A DNA stretch of 64,000 nt from positions 8,040,270-8,104,269 of the forward strand of contig JAJEKV010000015.1 of the NCBI GenBank assembly GCA_021234155.1, given 5' to 3'. Below the pieces are notes generated by a model that worked only from the letters and a program-made list of their open reading frames with translations, was not told the origin of the DNA and made no database searches. This DNA comes from Isoetes taiwanensis. Its lineage: Eukaryota; Streptophyta; Lycopodiopsida; Isoetales; Isoetaceae. The translations under genes were made by a program, and so were the position numbers. Positions 12,504 through 25,143 of this stretch are shown here, piece after piece (the first letter of the stretch is position 1; each line of letters starts with the position of its first letter).

Positions 12504-15327
12504 CTTTGGTAAGATCGATACCGGTTCTTGCCGCTTTGATCCCTTTCTGGCATTTTTTGCTTTCGTGTTGGTGATTTTTATATCTATGCAGAAGGTTTGC
12601 GACTTTATTAAAGCGACTCCGGCGGCTTGTTCAAGTATGCTAGCGATTCGCAGTTGGACAATAAAGAGCTTAAAGGGCGATGTTGCTTCATGTGAATCGC
12701 TTCTGGCTCACGGATTAAGACTATCAGAGCCGAAGATCGGCACGCGGGAAGTTTGACGGCTTTTCGGTCCAGCTCAGGTTTTGAATGGATCAGCCTTGTG
12801 ATCGGCTTCACCCTTAGATATCCGGCCCAAGAACAGGTTGGGTTGATTGGTTCTCTCCTCGGGAATCCCTCGGCTCTAAGTTGGGTTTGCTCCTCTATTG
12901 GGAGAAAGGCCCGAGAGTTACTGAATTTTCGCACTTTCACGACAAAGCTTGAGGCATGCTTTGCCGGAGATGCCGTCGTCGTACAGTAGTCACAAAACTT
13001 TCTGCGATCTGAGCAACATCTCGTCCGGCTTAGGTATCTGCATCGAGAATTTCGTCAGAATTATAGTACATCGCACGGGATGATGTTGCCGAGATTGTTT
13101 ACTGCAGAGGGGTTCGTGAGATGTCAAAGATATCTTTGTTGTCACATGGAGGATCTCGAGACTTTAGAAGAAGCCATCGAGATTTGCGGTTCAATGTGAT
13201 ATCGACTCTTTGGAAAACAGGTAAGAGATGTAGCCAAAGGCTTTCCATTACACAAGCTCTTGTAGCTACACCCTCCGGACATCCTATAGAATCAGCGAGT
13301 TTGAATACCTGAGCCTATCTCTCACGGATGATGGTGATTCGAGGACCTTTATCTGGCAGCCGGCCGTCGGAAAAGAGCTAATCTTTGCCTCTGGCAGAAA
13401 GCTGGCCACTCTTCGTGTGGATGCTGCGGCCTTAAATCAGTAGGAAGGAAAACTTCATGGGAATGATAGAATGGGCCAAGAGTCCTAGTAGGTGGCGCCC
13501 AGCACTACTGAACTCACCTTCACACTTCTTGTATGTTTATTCCGCCAGTTAAAGTTGATGAGCATTCTTCATCCCTATATCGTTGAAATGGAGGTTGGAA
13601 GATTGGAAGTGTTAGGCGCAACTTGATTGTCGTTGCCAATGCTGCCCATGGATAGTAATGTTATGGGCTTTGGCATCCCTAAACAGGTTGACATCTGTCG
13701 AAGTGATTGATGAATGAGAGATGCTCTCTGGTCGCGATCCTGAGGAATATTTCGCCTCTTGAGTTTCTTAGGGAGTTTCTTGTAGTATTTTCTTCAATCT
13801 CAAACCCATACCTGTAGTCTCTTGCGATTACCTAGATCGACTACGCAACCTGATTGATTGGCGTGCCCTAGATCATTTGGATTTCTTTGGGTTCTAGCTC
13901 TAGTTCCACATCATCACCCGGATCATGCTCTACACCAACGCCGACTTCCAATACGATGTCGTGGGCCTGAATTTGTACTTGTTGTTCACATTTTGTTCCA
14001 TGTTACAGTTGACTTTTTGCCTGCGTCGATTCATACTCCATATTATTCGACTATATTGATGATGTCGGTTCGGCTCAGTTCTGCTCACACTCGGTTCAAT
14101 TTTTACTCTGCTCCCGGTTCGGTTTACGCTCCTGCTCCAGTTCCTCGATCCTTTGCTCGGTTCTTGTTCTAGTTGCTCCTGCTCGCTCATGCTCATGCTC
14201 GCGTCACCTTCCTGCTTACGTAGAGCTTCTTCAGCCGGTTTAATATCCTCGAAGATTTCTCTTTAGCGAATGACTCATTTATTCCTATAACATCACCATC
14301 ACGGTGAGAACATGGATCTTCTTCTGTGAAGTAGTCAGACTTTACAACGCGCGGAAAATGCCGCTCGTCGGCTGATGTCGTGGACATGATCAATTCGCGG
14401 GTTTTTGAAGCGGCTTTGTGGTTATTGCATCAGCGAAGCTCGCTGACGCCTTATGGTCATCATCTAGAAATAATGGTAGTGAGGCGCACTAATAGTGTTC
14501 ACGGAGCAATATTTAAGGAATGCTTTATGGAGTTATAAATGAGAGGATGATTGGGTAATTATCTTTCATTAGGCGAGAGTTTTGCCGATAATAACTTCCG
14601 ATTACATGCCTCTATTGGCGAGACCTAGTTCTTTACGAACGAATTAGAGCATCCTCGTTAGTCCCTTAGTGTCATTTGGCCGGTGACTCTGTCAATCTTA
14701 ATCTTAGAGTCACCGACTTGAAACTCGGGCTCTTCAATCGGTCTTGACATCATGCTTCCGCGACACATAAATGTTATGACATTGTGCTGATTTCGCGTCG
14801 GTAGAAAGCTCTAAATTTCCCGTTGGTGACCTTATGGCTTCTTCTTAGGACGCACCTCCACGCCTCCCGTCCACCGCAACAAACGACTATTGTCGCCTTG
14901 GTTCTTACGGAGGATCACGGCTCAAATCAGCAATGTGGCATTCGGCTTCGACTTCCTCGGGTTGTTGTCACCGTCGATGTTTCATATTTCTATTGGAGCC
15001 ACATGATTAATACTTTCGATCCGTTCCTCATATCACCATCGGTAGAAATTGATAAGTCATGAGGAGTTCGAGGAGTTAGAGATTACGAACTCCAGTTTCT
15101 TCATTAGCGATTACATTACTTTTATCGATTGGGAAGGTTACCGTAAGTGATAGAACACAGGAGCCTGCAGAGAGTCGACTAATATCTGATAAAATTGAGG
15201 GTTTTACCAGGCGTTATCGGGACTCGACCAACTTTAGTACCCCGGTGACTCGGTATTGCGTCGGCCAGATGGTAGGAGGATGGTGTGGCCATGCGGATAT
15301 TCATATCTTGCAAAATATTATCTTTCA
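12504..15327. other. No gene recognised
   Basis: Somewhat more GC-rich than the flanks. Frames overlap on both strands without a convincing domain. A low-complexity stretch of CTC/GGTT-rich sequence lies at about 14060-14200. The region could be the interior of a degraded LTR element that starts with the repeat at 12.25 kb, but no gag or pol motif was seen. Confidence 0.45.
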
Positions 15328-15432
15328 TTATGTACAAAGATAGTCGTCACCAGCGATGCAAGAGTAGTTGCACAGACAAGGATTGAACTTGCAACCTTCT
15401 GATACGAGTCACACATATGCAATCACCAATAT
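15328..15432 (-). repeat. tRNA-derived SINE, copy 2
   Basis: The minus strand reads ATTGGTGATTGCATATGTG, TGACTCGTATCAGAAGG, then TTGCAAGTTCAATCC (B box, 15380-15397). This closely follows the anticodon arm and T arm of a plant tRNA with CGT or a similar anticodon. The downstream part TATCTTTGTACATAATG matches the copy at 12.05 kb. It cannot be a functional tRNA because the acceptor stem does not close. Confidence 0.65.
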
Positions 15433-16338
15433 CCCGTTGAGAACTGTTCCTTCGTTTTTCTCATATATGGAACTTTCTTCAGATGAACTTAAATGCATGT
15501 CTTGAGAGACCATTAGAGGTTTGGTGGAGTCTATGCTTACAATAGCCATTCCCAAATTTGGATTTTTAGTTGGTACCCGAACTGCGGTATGGGCAAAAAG
15601 CCCCACGAACCTTAACCAAACCTCAGCCCTGGAGCAACCGAACACGGTAAACGCGTCATTATTACTTGTTGTTTTTACTCATTACGCCTAAATCCCTCCT
15701 CCCCCACCTTCCACCCAGGCCCGGCTACAAGGTAGCTAGCTCGGCGACACCCTCAGAATGCCTCAATTGGAAAAGCCAAAGCTTTGGAGGGCATTTAGAA
15801 TTTAGTTTTGATGTCAATCCTGGCCCAAATCCGAAGGAATTCTCTAGTTTTCCTTAGTATTTTGGTAAGAAAAATTACATCAATTTGGTCCTTGTTGTGG
15901 AGCTCCTGAAAAGCGATCGCGACTCACGGTCGATCTATGGGGAGAATAACTGTTCTATTAATTTCGCCAATGACAATGAGTATTTTTTTGAATACGTAAA
16001 TTGAAAGGCCAATTGGTGTGGAGGTGCCCAAGAACCGCTTGCCCTACAAAAATCAATATAATCGGAAGGAGCAATGTCGATGAGGGGAATGCTCTTCGAG
16101 GAGCCAAGTGCAATGAATATTGATCTCGGCGTGGGGAAACCGTATCCCATTGATCCGATCACCGAGAAGACATCACGAATTTCATTCTCCATGGGGCTTA
16201 TTCATTTTAATGTAAGGGTAATCAAATAATACGCTTGGCTATTGCAATAATATTTCAAGTAATTCCGATGTGCATTTGAGAACAATGTACAATCAATTGT
16301 GTGAGTGCATTGCAATATGGTAGCACATTGTATTACCT
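15433..16338. other. No gene recognised
   Basis: Short frames only, including an 85-codon minus frame at 15935-16192 without a recognisable domain. Confidence 0.45.
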
Positions 16339-18400
16339 CCAAGCGGTGTAACTATTTCTTAACCAAATCGGTCTAAGAATGGCTGAATTTGCAAGCTTCC
16401 AATCAAAGGTTGCTTATGGAGGTGGAGTCACTTAAACAAGGATTGAAGAGATGCTCGAGGACAATGACAACCGGAGAGGAAGTTAAAAAGACCTGAAAAT
16501 GACACCACCGGGCATGAGGGAGAGGAAAAAAAGAATCAAGGCCCTAAATATACTTGCCCCTAGTGGTGGGGGCTCTCGAAGAAGAATCCACGCTATTAAA
16601 AATCTGGTGGATCCTACTATGGTGAAAAGAAGAAGAGAAAACCTTTGTAATATGGCTAGTTTGTTGAAAAAGCTTGTAACTAAAGATGATGTTATAGATA
16701 TGTTGAAGCTTCACGAGCTAACCATTTAAGAAAAATTTGTTGCTGAACATTGCTTACTTGAATTGGGGAAAGAGTCAAAGTCTTTGATAACATGCAAAGA
16801 ATTATGTGACAATGTGGGTATCGATTCGACAAAGCTTACATTGCTCTCTTTAGATGTTTGCGGGGATGGTATCAAACAAATGGTGGTATTCTGAAGACCA
16901 TACTTTGCCAAGACTTCGGTTATGTGAGCAAAGTAACAAAGAGGAATCGCAATTACCACGAACATTTGGGAGAGATGTACGGATCACCACATCCAGTGTA
17001 ATTTGGGATCACTAATCCTTTGGGAAAAGTAAGAAGAAGGGTGGCTTGAAATGATCTATTTGTTCTTAGAATAATTGTTGGATGGATCTCTAAAAATGCT
17101 TCTTGTTGGTTAAGCTTCTTCTATGATATGAAAGTGGAAGAATGTGGGAGGGAAACTCCAAATTGCTATAAAAAAGTTGGATGAGATGGAACCGATCAAA
17201 GGTGAAAAAGTATGAGAGGGTTTCTTTGACATTAATGAACAAGACGTTGTCAAATTCTGATAATGAGGAAGGGAAGTTCTGCTGTTCAATCGAGAGGACC
17301 ATATTTGGTGGATAGGGATATTTCAAGTACGGAAAGAAAATCATGGTGTTCTTCGGTGGGTCTTTCAGCGGACACCTATTCCTACTATTTATTGCTCATG
17401 GAGTCCGGAGAGAAGCTTGGTTCCCGGCTACGGAGATTACGAGGTTGAATGGCATCGGTGCTGATCTAAAGACCATCAAGTGCATGTATAACATGAAACA
17501 TGGATTCGTAAGACTACCCATACATGTCCTACTTGTTTGTATGCTAGGGTAGATGCTAAGGGGAAGGAATGAGTACTCTCGAATGTGACGGGATCTTTGA
17601 ACCAGCAGCGTGAGGAGGAGGACAAAACTTTGATCCCCGTATTTGCAATTCCGTGAAGAGACATATTTGCACTCTCCATGCCTTTCTAAGAATAGTGGAT
17701 AAGATGGTGTACATGAGCATTCTTTTTGCTTGGAATAAGTCTCACAATCGGCCGGAGAAAAGTGTATGAAAAGATGTTGAGAACGTGTTTTCGATCTTGG
17801 TCTTCATGGTGGTGACTATAAAATCCTGCAAGATCCTAAGAAGGGAGGCAAGGTTCCTTGTAAAACCATCTATGGGTGGGGTGAAAGCGAAGAGATTTAC
17901 GCCTTGTACTAGAATGCGTAAGAATGGATCATTGCCAACCGGAAAGTGGGGGGTGTATAAGGACTTATGGAAGCGAAGATGACCGTACTTCATGGGAGGG
18001 CAAAACTAAAAGAAAATTAAAGCGTGGCGAGAATGGCTGGTCACCGTAACTTTGATGGCCGAGAGAAGAAAATGGTGGGTGGAAAGTTAGATGAATTGAG
18101 TAGCGAAAGAATTCACGAAGTCAGTTATACAAGCATGGGGAGAATGCAATGTCACACATTACATTCATATACTTCACATACATGGCTTGTGGTTTGCCAA
18201 AAGAGTACGGGGAGCTTGGGAATATGGAATACGAGGGGAATGGAGAAGTCACATAAGCAAACCAAGAATGCTTTTCAGGTTCACACAACATCGAGGTTAG
18301 GTGTGGTAGCTCATTACCATGATGTGCCAATGGTTCTATAGAAGGATTATCTGCAAGCTAGAGAAAAAAAGATAAAGCTAAACAAGCGTTGGCGGCTAGC
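16339..18400 (+). pseudogene. Transposase-like gene, unknown superfamily, frameshifted
   Basis: Plus-strand frames read a single decayed protein across several shifts. An N-terminal basic segment (16499-16725) is followed by an acidic region with GKESKSLITCKELCDNVG. Further on, HTCPTCLYARVDAKG (17519-17565) is a Cys-pair block, then PVFAIP and LHAFLRIVDKM (about 17635-17700). Near the C-terminus are HYIHILHTWLV and GSLGIWNTRGMEKSHKQTK (about 18160-18260). This order (CxxC block, LHLLLRI.D block, then GSL......GME..H.Q) recalls transposon proteins I know from cnidarians, fungi and early plants, usually labelled uncharacterised. I infer a transposase-like role from that resemblance. Several stops and shifts make this copy non-functional. 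I cannot name the superfamily. Confidence 0.6.
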
Positions 18401-18739
18401 TAGAATATTGAGGAGAAAAGTTGAGCGGGAAAAAAGAAACGATATAGTGTAGCTCTAGTGCGTGAAAAAGTTAAAAATTTGGCGATCCACAAAGGATCGA
18501 ACTGTAGAAGATATACTTCTAGGGAATCAATTGTATGAATAAATTCATATTAATGTATAACTATTAACCATGATGTGCAACTAGAATGTTTCAAATATGT
18601 TAGGTTGGCGGCGTGGCGCAGTGCGAACAGTTAGTATTCAATTTTGAATGACAAGTATTATGCGGTAATACTGTGCGAATGAAGTTGATTTAGTTATAGA
18701 TTAACTTGCATTTCGCACCGAGTCAGGCCCATGCGAAAA

Positions 18740-20300
18740 GCATTTGGTTTCGTGGCTATCTTTTGCCGCTTTCGCCGACGGTAGCAACGGTACTCTTTTA
18801 TATAATTATCTTTGTTATCGATGTTTTTCTTTTTGATATTTGTTCTAAGTCATTACTTTGCATATTTATCAATCTTGTCCACTCATTTGTTGCATTACGG
18901 TTCAGAGACAATGGCAATGCGGAATAAGCGGTAATGCGGATCTAACAATCAACAACCAAAGAACAGAAGAAGGATGCCACCGGGCGACACATCATAAGTG
19001 AAGACACATCCCGGGCGGCGCCTACCAACTATGTCGGTCTTCCAACATCGAACAGCACCGCGTCTTCCGAGGGCGAAAAACATCCATCAAGCGTGTCGGA
19101 CATTTGTAGTTGGGAATATTTGCCAATACGACTTGAGGAGATTTTTTGGGAGACATACCTTCGAGCCAAGGCGTGTTTATTGTTCTCTTTCGCCATTTAG
19201 TCCGGAGAAGGAACCGATGCGGCGGTATGCGTCATGGAGTTCTGTCGATGATTGCATCGGCCGTTAAAACCGATGTGGTAGTTACACCAGAACCACGACG
19301 TTACTGTTCGCCCGATGGGAGGCGACAACTTGCTTGAGGCACTCCATTCCGCCGTCGTGTGGCCCGGGTTGATGGCTTCTTTGGCGTAACTCTAACACAT
19401 TCTCTGTCTTGGCTAATGAGATAGATTACATAACGGACTTCCTCGTGAAGTGCGGAAGTTGGATTGCTGGAGATAAACCGGGGGCGGACTTTGCTTGGAG
19501 CCGACAATGAGAATGCTAAGCCCCATGAGGATGACCGGGAGCATGTGCTTGTCGGGGATGTTCCTGTTGGTCGATGTGCCTCTCGAGCGTTCCTATTGCT
19601 TTTTGAGGCGGTTTTTGAACCGAATGTTATGTACCGGGCTGTCCCTATCCATGTCCCTGTGGCCGGCTCAAATAGAAGAAAATATCGTTCTACAAAGAGG
19701 CGGTTTACGGTACAGCGTGGATGGTTGTGCTCAAACCGTAGTACCAGTGCGATGAAGGTAGGTTCTGTTGATGAGCAGCTGTACAGCAATCGCGGAATCA
19801 TGAGGCGTAAGAGGAAGACTAAGCCTAAGCGCATTTGCCGAAGAAAGGTTGTTCTGTAAAGGCCCTCCTAATTTGAATAAGAAGGGCGGTAGTTTAATCA
19901 AAAGTTAAGATGGATCTTAAAATCCAGGCACTTCGAGAACCCGTGGAGTGGGTGCTTCCGAAGCTCACAATGGCTAGAATATGTAAGGAGGTGCTTCGGG
20001 AGAATCTGATGCCAAGATGAAGAGGGATGGTGCAAGGCACTGAAAATTTGGTTACTACTTTCCAATGCGAAGAGGTGACTTCGATTCACTGCGAGATGCC
20101 CTTGATTCTCACAGAAGAGGCGGTGAGAATCACATGGTGAGGTTCTTGAAGATTGTGTGAAATGTCTTTGTGCATTCCAAGAGAGTGACAATAATGATGC
20201 GGGGATATTGCCTTGACAAATTACTTCGAGGCATGTAAAGTGTTTTATATTAATGAAGCGATCTTTGTTGTATATTTTGCTTGCTTGCTAAGTATTTTGA
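18740..20300. other. Unrecognised, long overlapping frames
   Basis: Between 18998 and 19860 both strands are open for long distances (177 codons minus, 131 codons plus) and the base composition is richer in CG than the surroundings. The plus frame at 19464-19859 ends in a strongly basic tail with repeated Arg/Lys. No domain was recognised on either strand. It could be an accessory gene of the neighbouring transposase-like element. Confidence 0.3.
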
Positions 20301-20337
20301 TTGTATCTATTCTTTCGTATTATAACAATGCACCGTT

Positions 20338-20443
20338 GCCGCGGTCTTGAAATGGGTATAAATTACTTTGTGAGGCAGGTATTTTATTTTCAAGAGCCCG
20401 CGGTCTTGAAAAATGGGTATAAATTACTTTGTGAGGGTAGGTA
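20338..20443. repeat. Direct repeat, unit about 45 bp
   Basis: The block GCGGTCTTGAAA followed by TGGGTATAAATTACTTTGTG occurs at 20340-20374 and again at 20401-20437. Each copy begins with the GC-rich motif of the 18.6-25.6 kb family. Confidence 0.75.
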
Positions 20444-20567
20444 TTTGTGCATGCGTGGCCACGGTGCAAAATTAAAAATTCTGCAATGTAGTTAGTGAGG
20501 GCAAAAGTGACGACCGTGCGAAATTGAATCATTCCATAGAAGGTGAACCACAAGATCAAAGTGAGCA

Positions 20568-20640
20568 TATTAACATGTTAGAGAATATATTAACATATTA
20601 ACATGTTAGAGAATATATTAACATATTAGAGAACATTTAG
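20568..20640. repeat. Short AT-rich tandem repeat
   Basis: ATTAACATGTTAGAGAATAT and shortened forms repeat about four times with ATTAACATATTA interleaved. Confidence 0.7.
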
Positions 20641-21254
20641 AGAACTGGCAAAACGGAATTATGTCCAAGTAACCTTCCCTAGGTTTCTAACCCCTTCCCC
20701 TTCCCCTGAGGTCTAACCCATGCATGGGTTAGGAGTCAAGAGCTCTCCTTCGTCTCAGCTGACCTCTTCCCACCATATGGGGTACCTAGTCATTAGAAAA
20801 AGTAATTCCACATGATAATACTCACGGAAGAAGAGAGCGGACCTAACTCCACAAAGCCGTTGTACACGTTGTAGTACACCTTATAAGGCCATACATCTGT
20901 CCCAGGTTAATTTCATGAATGAACTTGATATGTATGCATCCGAGTGTGCTAAATATCAAAGACGAAGAAGAGGCCTCAATTCTTTGTAGCATCTCGTCGA
21001 GATAAGGAGGGGGTTCAAGAAGTCCCCTCATTGCAAGTCTCCTATAACATTCGGATGATGGATTAATTTCCGTCGAGTGGCTCATGACCACAATCAAATC
21101 GCCTCGAATGGAAGTTGATCAACCCATTGAAGCTCCTTGGTGGGAATTTGTGGTGCAACCTCCCACTCCAAGAAATGGTCCCATAGCTCATCCATTCGGG
21201 CCGCGAGAATGCAGGGCATGCTTGCAGGCCTTCCGAGTGGCCGGGGAGGATTCG

Positions 21255-21470
21255 GTCCAATCATTTGCAAAGAGCACGAAGATCAAGTAGCAAGAAGCAA
21301 GGATCAAGGGCGATCAAGGAGCAAGAAGATCAAAAAGAAGGGAAGATCATGGAGCAAGAAAGCAAGGAACAAGATCAAGTAGCAAGATCAAGAGCAAGGA
21401 ATAAGATGAAGTAGCGAAGAACAAACATCAAGATCAAGTGGCAAGGAAGTGAAAGCAAGGTGAAAACATT
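21255..21470. repeat. Purine-rich degenerate minisatellite
   Basis: Variants of AGCAAGAAGATCAAG(G/T) recur about a dozen times on the plus strand, mixed with AGCAAGGATCAAG and AAGATCAAGTAGC. The strand is almost purely purine over long runs. A second small repeat, TTGAAGTATAATAC, follows at about 21530-21565. Confidence 0.7.
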
Positions 21471-22624
21471 AAACAAAGGTGAGAAGTGAAAGCAAAGCTG
21501 AAAAGAATTTATAGCTCTGAGTCCAATAATGTTGAAGTATAATACTATCTTGTTGAAGTATAATACCAAGAATGATGAAGAATAATACCAATAATAATGA
21601 AGAGTATTATACCATTCGGTGGTGGTAACAAAGCGGGATCACGTGTATTTTCCTTAGCCCCGCTTCAATAATTTTTCTTGAAGTGATTTCAAGACCGTGG
21701 CTTACGGTGCCGAAAGTATGACCACAAATAGAACAATCACATGAAAAATACAAGGAAAATGGTAGAAGATATTACTTAATTACTTAATTGCACTAAAATC
21801 ACTTAATTACGAAGATGTAACTTAATTACCGCTAAACTCACTTGCTTATATACTTAATTTCTATGAAAATCTAGTTTATACACATATTCCAATGGAGTAT
21901 CTTCACCGTGATATATGCGCATTATGTGCCGCGTGTGCTATGTAGCCATAGGTCACGTGTATCCCAAGGAATTGTATCCCAACAAGGGGAATCTGACAAG
22001 AACCACAGGATGTTGAAGTCAAGGGAGCGGAATAGGAGCTTACCAATATCCACAAAAGATTTGTAATGGAAGTTGTAAAAGTTCAATGAGGATATAAATC
22101 CTATTCTTCTCACTAGTAGGAATGACCCGGTATCTTGACAACGATCCAGAGAGTAGGCCATGAAACCATGGAAAAGCATGTCCTTCAACTGTTCTAGCCT
22201 ATCTTCTAAATCAGGGGTTCAAGAAGTCCCAAAGCACTTAGAGTGAACCTTGCCCCTTCGAATTGATTTCCTCCGGTGGAGGAGATGACGCAGTATAGCG
22301 ATCGATAATGAAGTTGCTCAGTTGCCTTGCAAGCTCGTGGTTGGACCCGTGGCGCCATCGATGCTCCCAAAAGTTGCAAAAAACATCAAAGTGCGCGTAT
22401 TTCTGCCGCATGCTTGCGGGTATTCCGGATCAGCCGGCGTGAGGATGTTCTTGCAAAGTTACCATTTGCAAGAAATTCGTGGAGCGTGAGAGAGAGGCAA
22501 GGGGCGGAACAAGAGGCGGACAAGGCGGGGAAAAGAGGCAAAAAGAAAGCGGACAAAAACTGAGACAAGACAATGAAGGCATAGATGCCTATTTAAAAGT
22601 AATCAGGTATATATGCCATTATCA

Positions 22625-22735
22625 CGAAAGTACCATACAAGTATGTATATAATCCAATAATTTCTATGTATATACCATCAATAATTTTCGTGGGTACATA
22701 CCATCAATAATTTTGTGGGTATAAATATACATCAA
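22625..22735. repeat. Small tandem repeat
   Basis: ACCATCAATAATTTT(CG)TGGGTA occurs twice in succession (about 22674-22722). A related TATATACCAT-type unit precedes it. Confidence 0.6.
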
Positions 22736-23079
22736 ATTGCGAGTGCAGCAACATTGGCCTCCATCTAGCCATGTGGTCTCATTCTGGTCCTGAGACCACT
22801 GCCGCTCTCAATCCTCGCTATTATCCATCCCGCTATTCGATGTTATCATCCACCTAATATGGAATAGAGAGCATCAAATGTACATGATAGAAAAGATCTT
22901 TGGGGTGGCTGGTGACAATGACTCAGAAGAGTCCCCCTAAATCAATACTCAGAAGGTATATATGTTGTATACGTACATTATATATATATGTGTATTGTGT
23001 ACATTATGCTTTCGTATGTATAACCAATAATCTTTGCTCTGATTGCATGTCAATAATTTTGTTCGATATAAGAAGGCAT

Positions 23080-23405
23080 CCATTTGCTATGTCTCATTTT
23101 GGTTATTCTTATTCTTGGGGTCTATCTTTCTTCCCTCGTCAGAAGATATGGACTCCATTACTTGCACTATGACATATAATGATCTTTGTAGATGTTCTCA
23201 GAGGGGTATCCCCTTGATCCCCTGGCTGGAAGGGAGAAGCGTAGGGTCGAAATCGTTCTTCAGGAGGGTTTTATCGTGTTATTATCCACCTTTGCGGGAG
23301 TTCAGTGTGTCGGTCTATGAGATTAATCGCATCACTCAACTACCTCTTCATGGCGATCCGATTACGAATGAACCGTATTCATGTATGCTATGCCTCTTTA
23401 TATGA
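23080..23405 (+). pseudogene. Transposon-protein-like fragment (plant mobile domain type, tentative)
   Basis: The open frame contains RSVGSKSFFRRVLSCYYPP followed by VYEINRITQLPLHGDPITN. The second block resembles the sequence in plant transposon-associated domains where an INR/EDV helix is followed by GLP..G(D/E)P. Nothing upstream or downstream extends it, so it is probably an exon or a fragment. A 25-bp unit GTATGCTATGCCTCTT..ATATGAGTT is duplicated at 23380-23445, overlapping its end. Confidence 0.3.
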
Positions 23406-23739
23406 GTTCTAAGTGTATGCTATGCCTCTTATATGAGTTATAAGTATGTAATCACATGTAGATAAGCATTCTCTTAGCGTGTGTGTAGTCGCGGTCGCGA
23501 AATAGCACACTCAAAATGCTGCGACCGTGGCGGCGGTCGAAATAGACCTTCCCGCGGAATGTGGAATAGTCATTACCGCGCCATTGGCCGCGGTGCGAAT
23601 ATTAGTTTAGTTAGAGAAGGAGACGGTTTTACGCCGCAGTGTAGCCCGCGGTGCAAGTAAAAATAGAAGCGTAAAACAAATTAAAATGAAACTGAAGTTT
23701 ATGTTCGATACAACATGAATAGATTTCAAACAAGTCTTT

Positions 23740-25143
23740 GCATTAATTGACAATGGTTACAACTTCATTTTTCTTAGAAACATGTAAGTCATCGGACACT
23801 TCGACTTCTTCCAATTCAGGACTCTGCGGACAAGCATCCAACGGTACATAAGTCCGAGGAATGCGGGGCTCCCTCTCTCTTCCCAAGTCGGTCGAATTGT
23901 AGCCTTATCCACGGACAAGGCCAATGCAGCTCTTGGCAGCCATAGAATACATACTAAAGCCACCAAAAATATGCGTGGCGATATCTCTCCTAACAGCCAC
24001 TACTCGATCAGAATTGGCAGATAATGGAACGTGATTACCAATCAACGAGAGGGCCTTAAGTTTCAAGACCTCTTCTGGTCCATATGGGCTGTACTTAGAA
24101 TGGAACACTGCTTGATCTCTCCCTTATAAAGGTAGCCCATATAGTGGGCGATACTTGCATCTCGCCAAGGGTAACTCTGTCATGTCTGGCAAAAAATCGT
24201 CCACAAAAATCTCTGCGCAATAAACAATCGTTGTTAGGTAATTTAACAAAATAAAGCAAACTTATGGTAGCTTACCTCCACTTCATCAGATGCAATAACC
24301 CCTTTGGTAGAAATGTTGATGGACGACCTTGAAGAGCTTGATTCGCTCTTTGATGCTTGTTTTGCACTATCTTTTTTAGCTTCTGATGTACTCGCCTCGA
24401 ACTTTACTTCTGAGACTTCCTTCAGGCCCATTTCTGCCATCTCCAGAACTCTATCAAAAGCATTCTCAGGAGCTATTGAAGTTCCATCATAGGTTAAGAG
24501 ATCATGCAGGTCCCTAGGCACTTAGGCTCGAAGTCAATGAAGTCGTCTAGACCAACAACTAAAGCATAGATTTGTCCAAGGACCTCATCTTCCCTCAAAC
24601 CAAGAATGGAAGATATATGGAGAAAAGATAGTCCTTCCCTCCTATGTTAAGCGGCAAGGCTTCCGTGACACCCCATCTATCAAGATTCTCTTCATGCTCG
24701 TCTACGTCTTCATCCTCGTCCTCGTCGAGCTTTTCCACCAGTTCCTTCTCTTTCTCTGCGTCAAATACCTCCTCTACAGGTGACTGAGGTTCTGCAATAG
24801 CCTTCACCTGTGGTTCTTCCCTATCTCTTGGTGGAACTTCGTATATATCATGTAAGTAGCAAACATGATGTCAATGGATATAAATTATCCTTCCTGGTCC
24901 TTCTCACATAAGTCGGGCGCGGTCTCTTGAACGACCTTGAACCTTATCTTGGTCACCTTTTGGGAAAAAGCGGAAAAGGACTTTAGAGTCAATACAATCT
25001 TCCCAGTCGACGGAGAAGGATCGCGCAATTACGCCCGCCATGAAACTCTGAATATCTTGACCATACACGCCAATGTGTTTGTTGGCCTCGTAGATTATAT
25101 CTACCGTTAGGCAGAAATTATTGTAGACTACGATTGGCGTCAA
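23740..25143 (-). pseudogene. Multi-exon gene of unknown function, decayed
   Basis: The minus strand reads an exon from ATG at 25143 (MTPIVVYNNFCLTVDIIYEA...) to a GTGAGAAG donor near 24905. A second exon (about 24845-24265) carries an acidic Glu/Asp repeat, then GGKDYLFSIYLPFLV, LREDEVLGQIYALVVG, DLHDLLTYDGTSIAPENAFD and a Ser/Lys-rich tail. It ends at a GTAAGC donor near 24274. After an acceptor (TTGCGCAG) near 24212, a third exon gives IFVDDFLPDMTELPLARCKY and VVAVRRDIATHIFGG down to about 23757. At least two single-base frameshifts break exon 2. No domain was recognised. The GC-rich motif clusters at 23.48-23.66 and 25.37-25.58 kb bracket it, which suggests a gene inside a small DNA transposon. 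Confidence 0.5.

Noticed and set aside
15328-15432. tRNA gene
   Set aside because: The B box and anticodon arm are visible but the acceptor stem does not pair, and a second diverged copy exists, so a SINE fits better.
19301-19834. 177-codon minus-strand open frame
   Set aside because: The opposite strand is equally open, no domain is visible, and composition alone explains the lack of stops. It is kept only as part of an unrecognised region.
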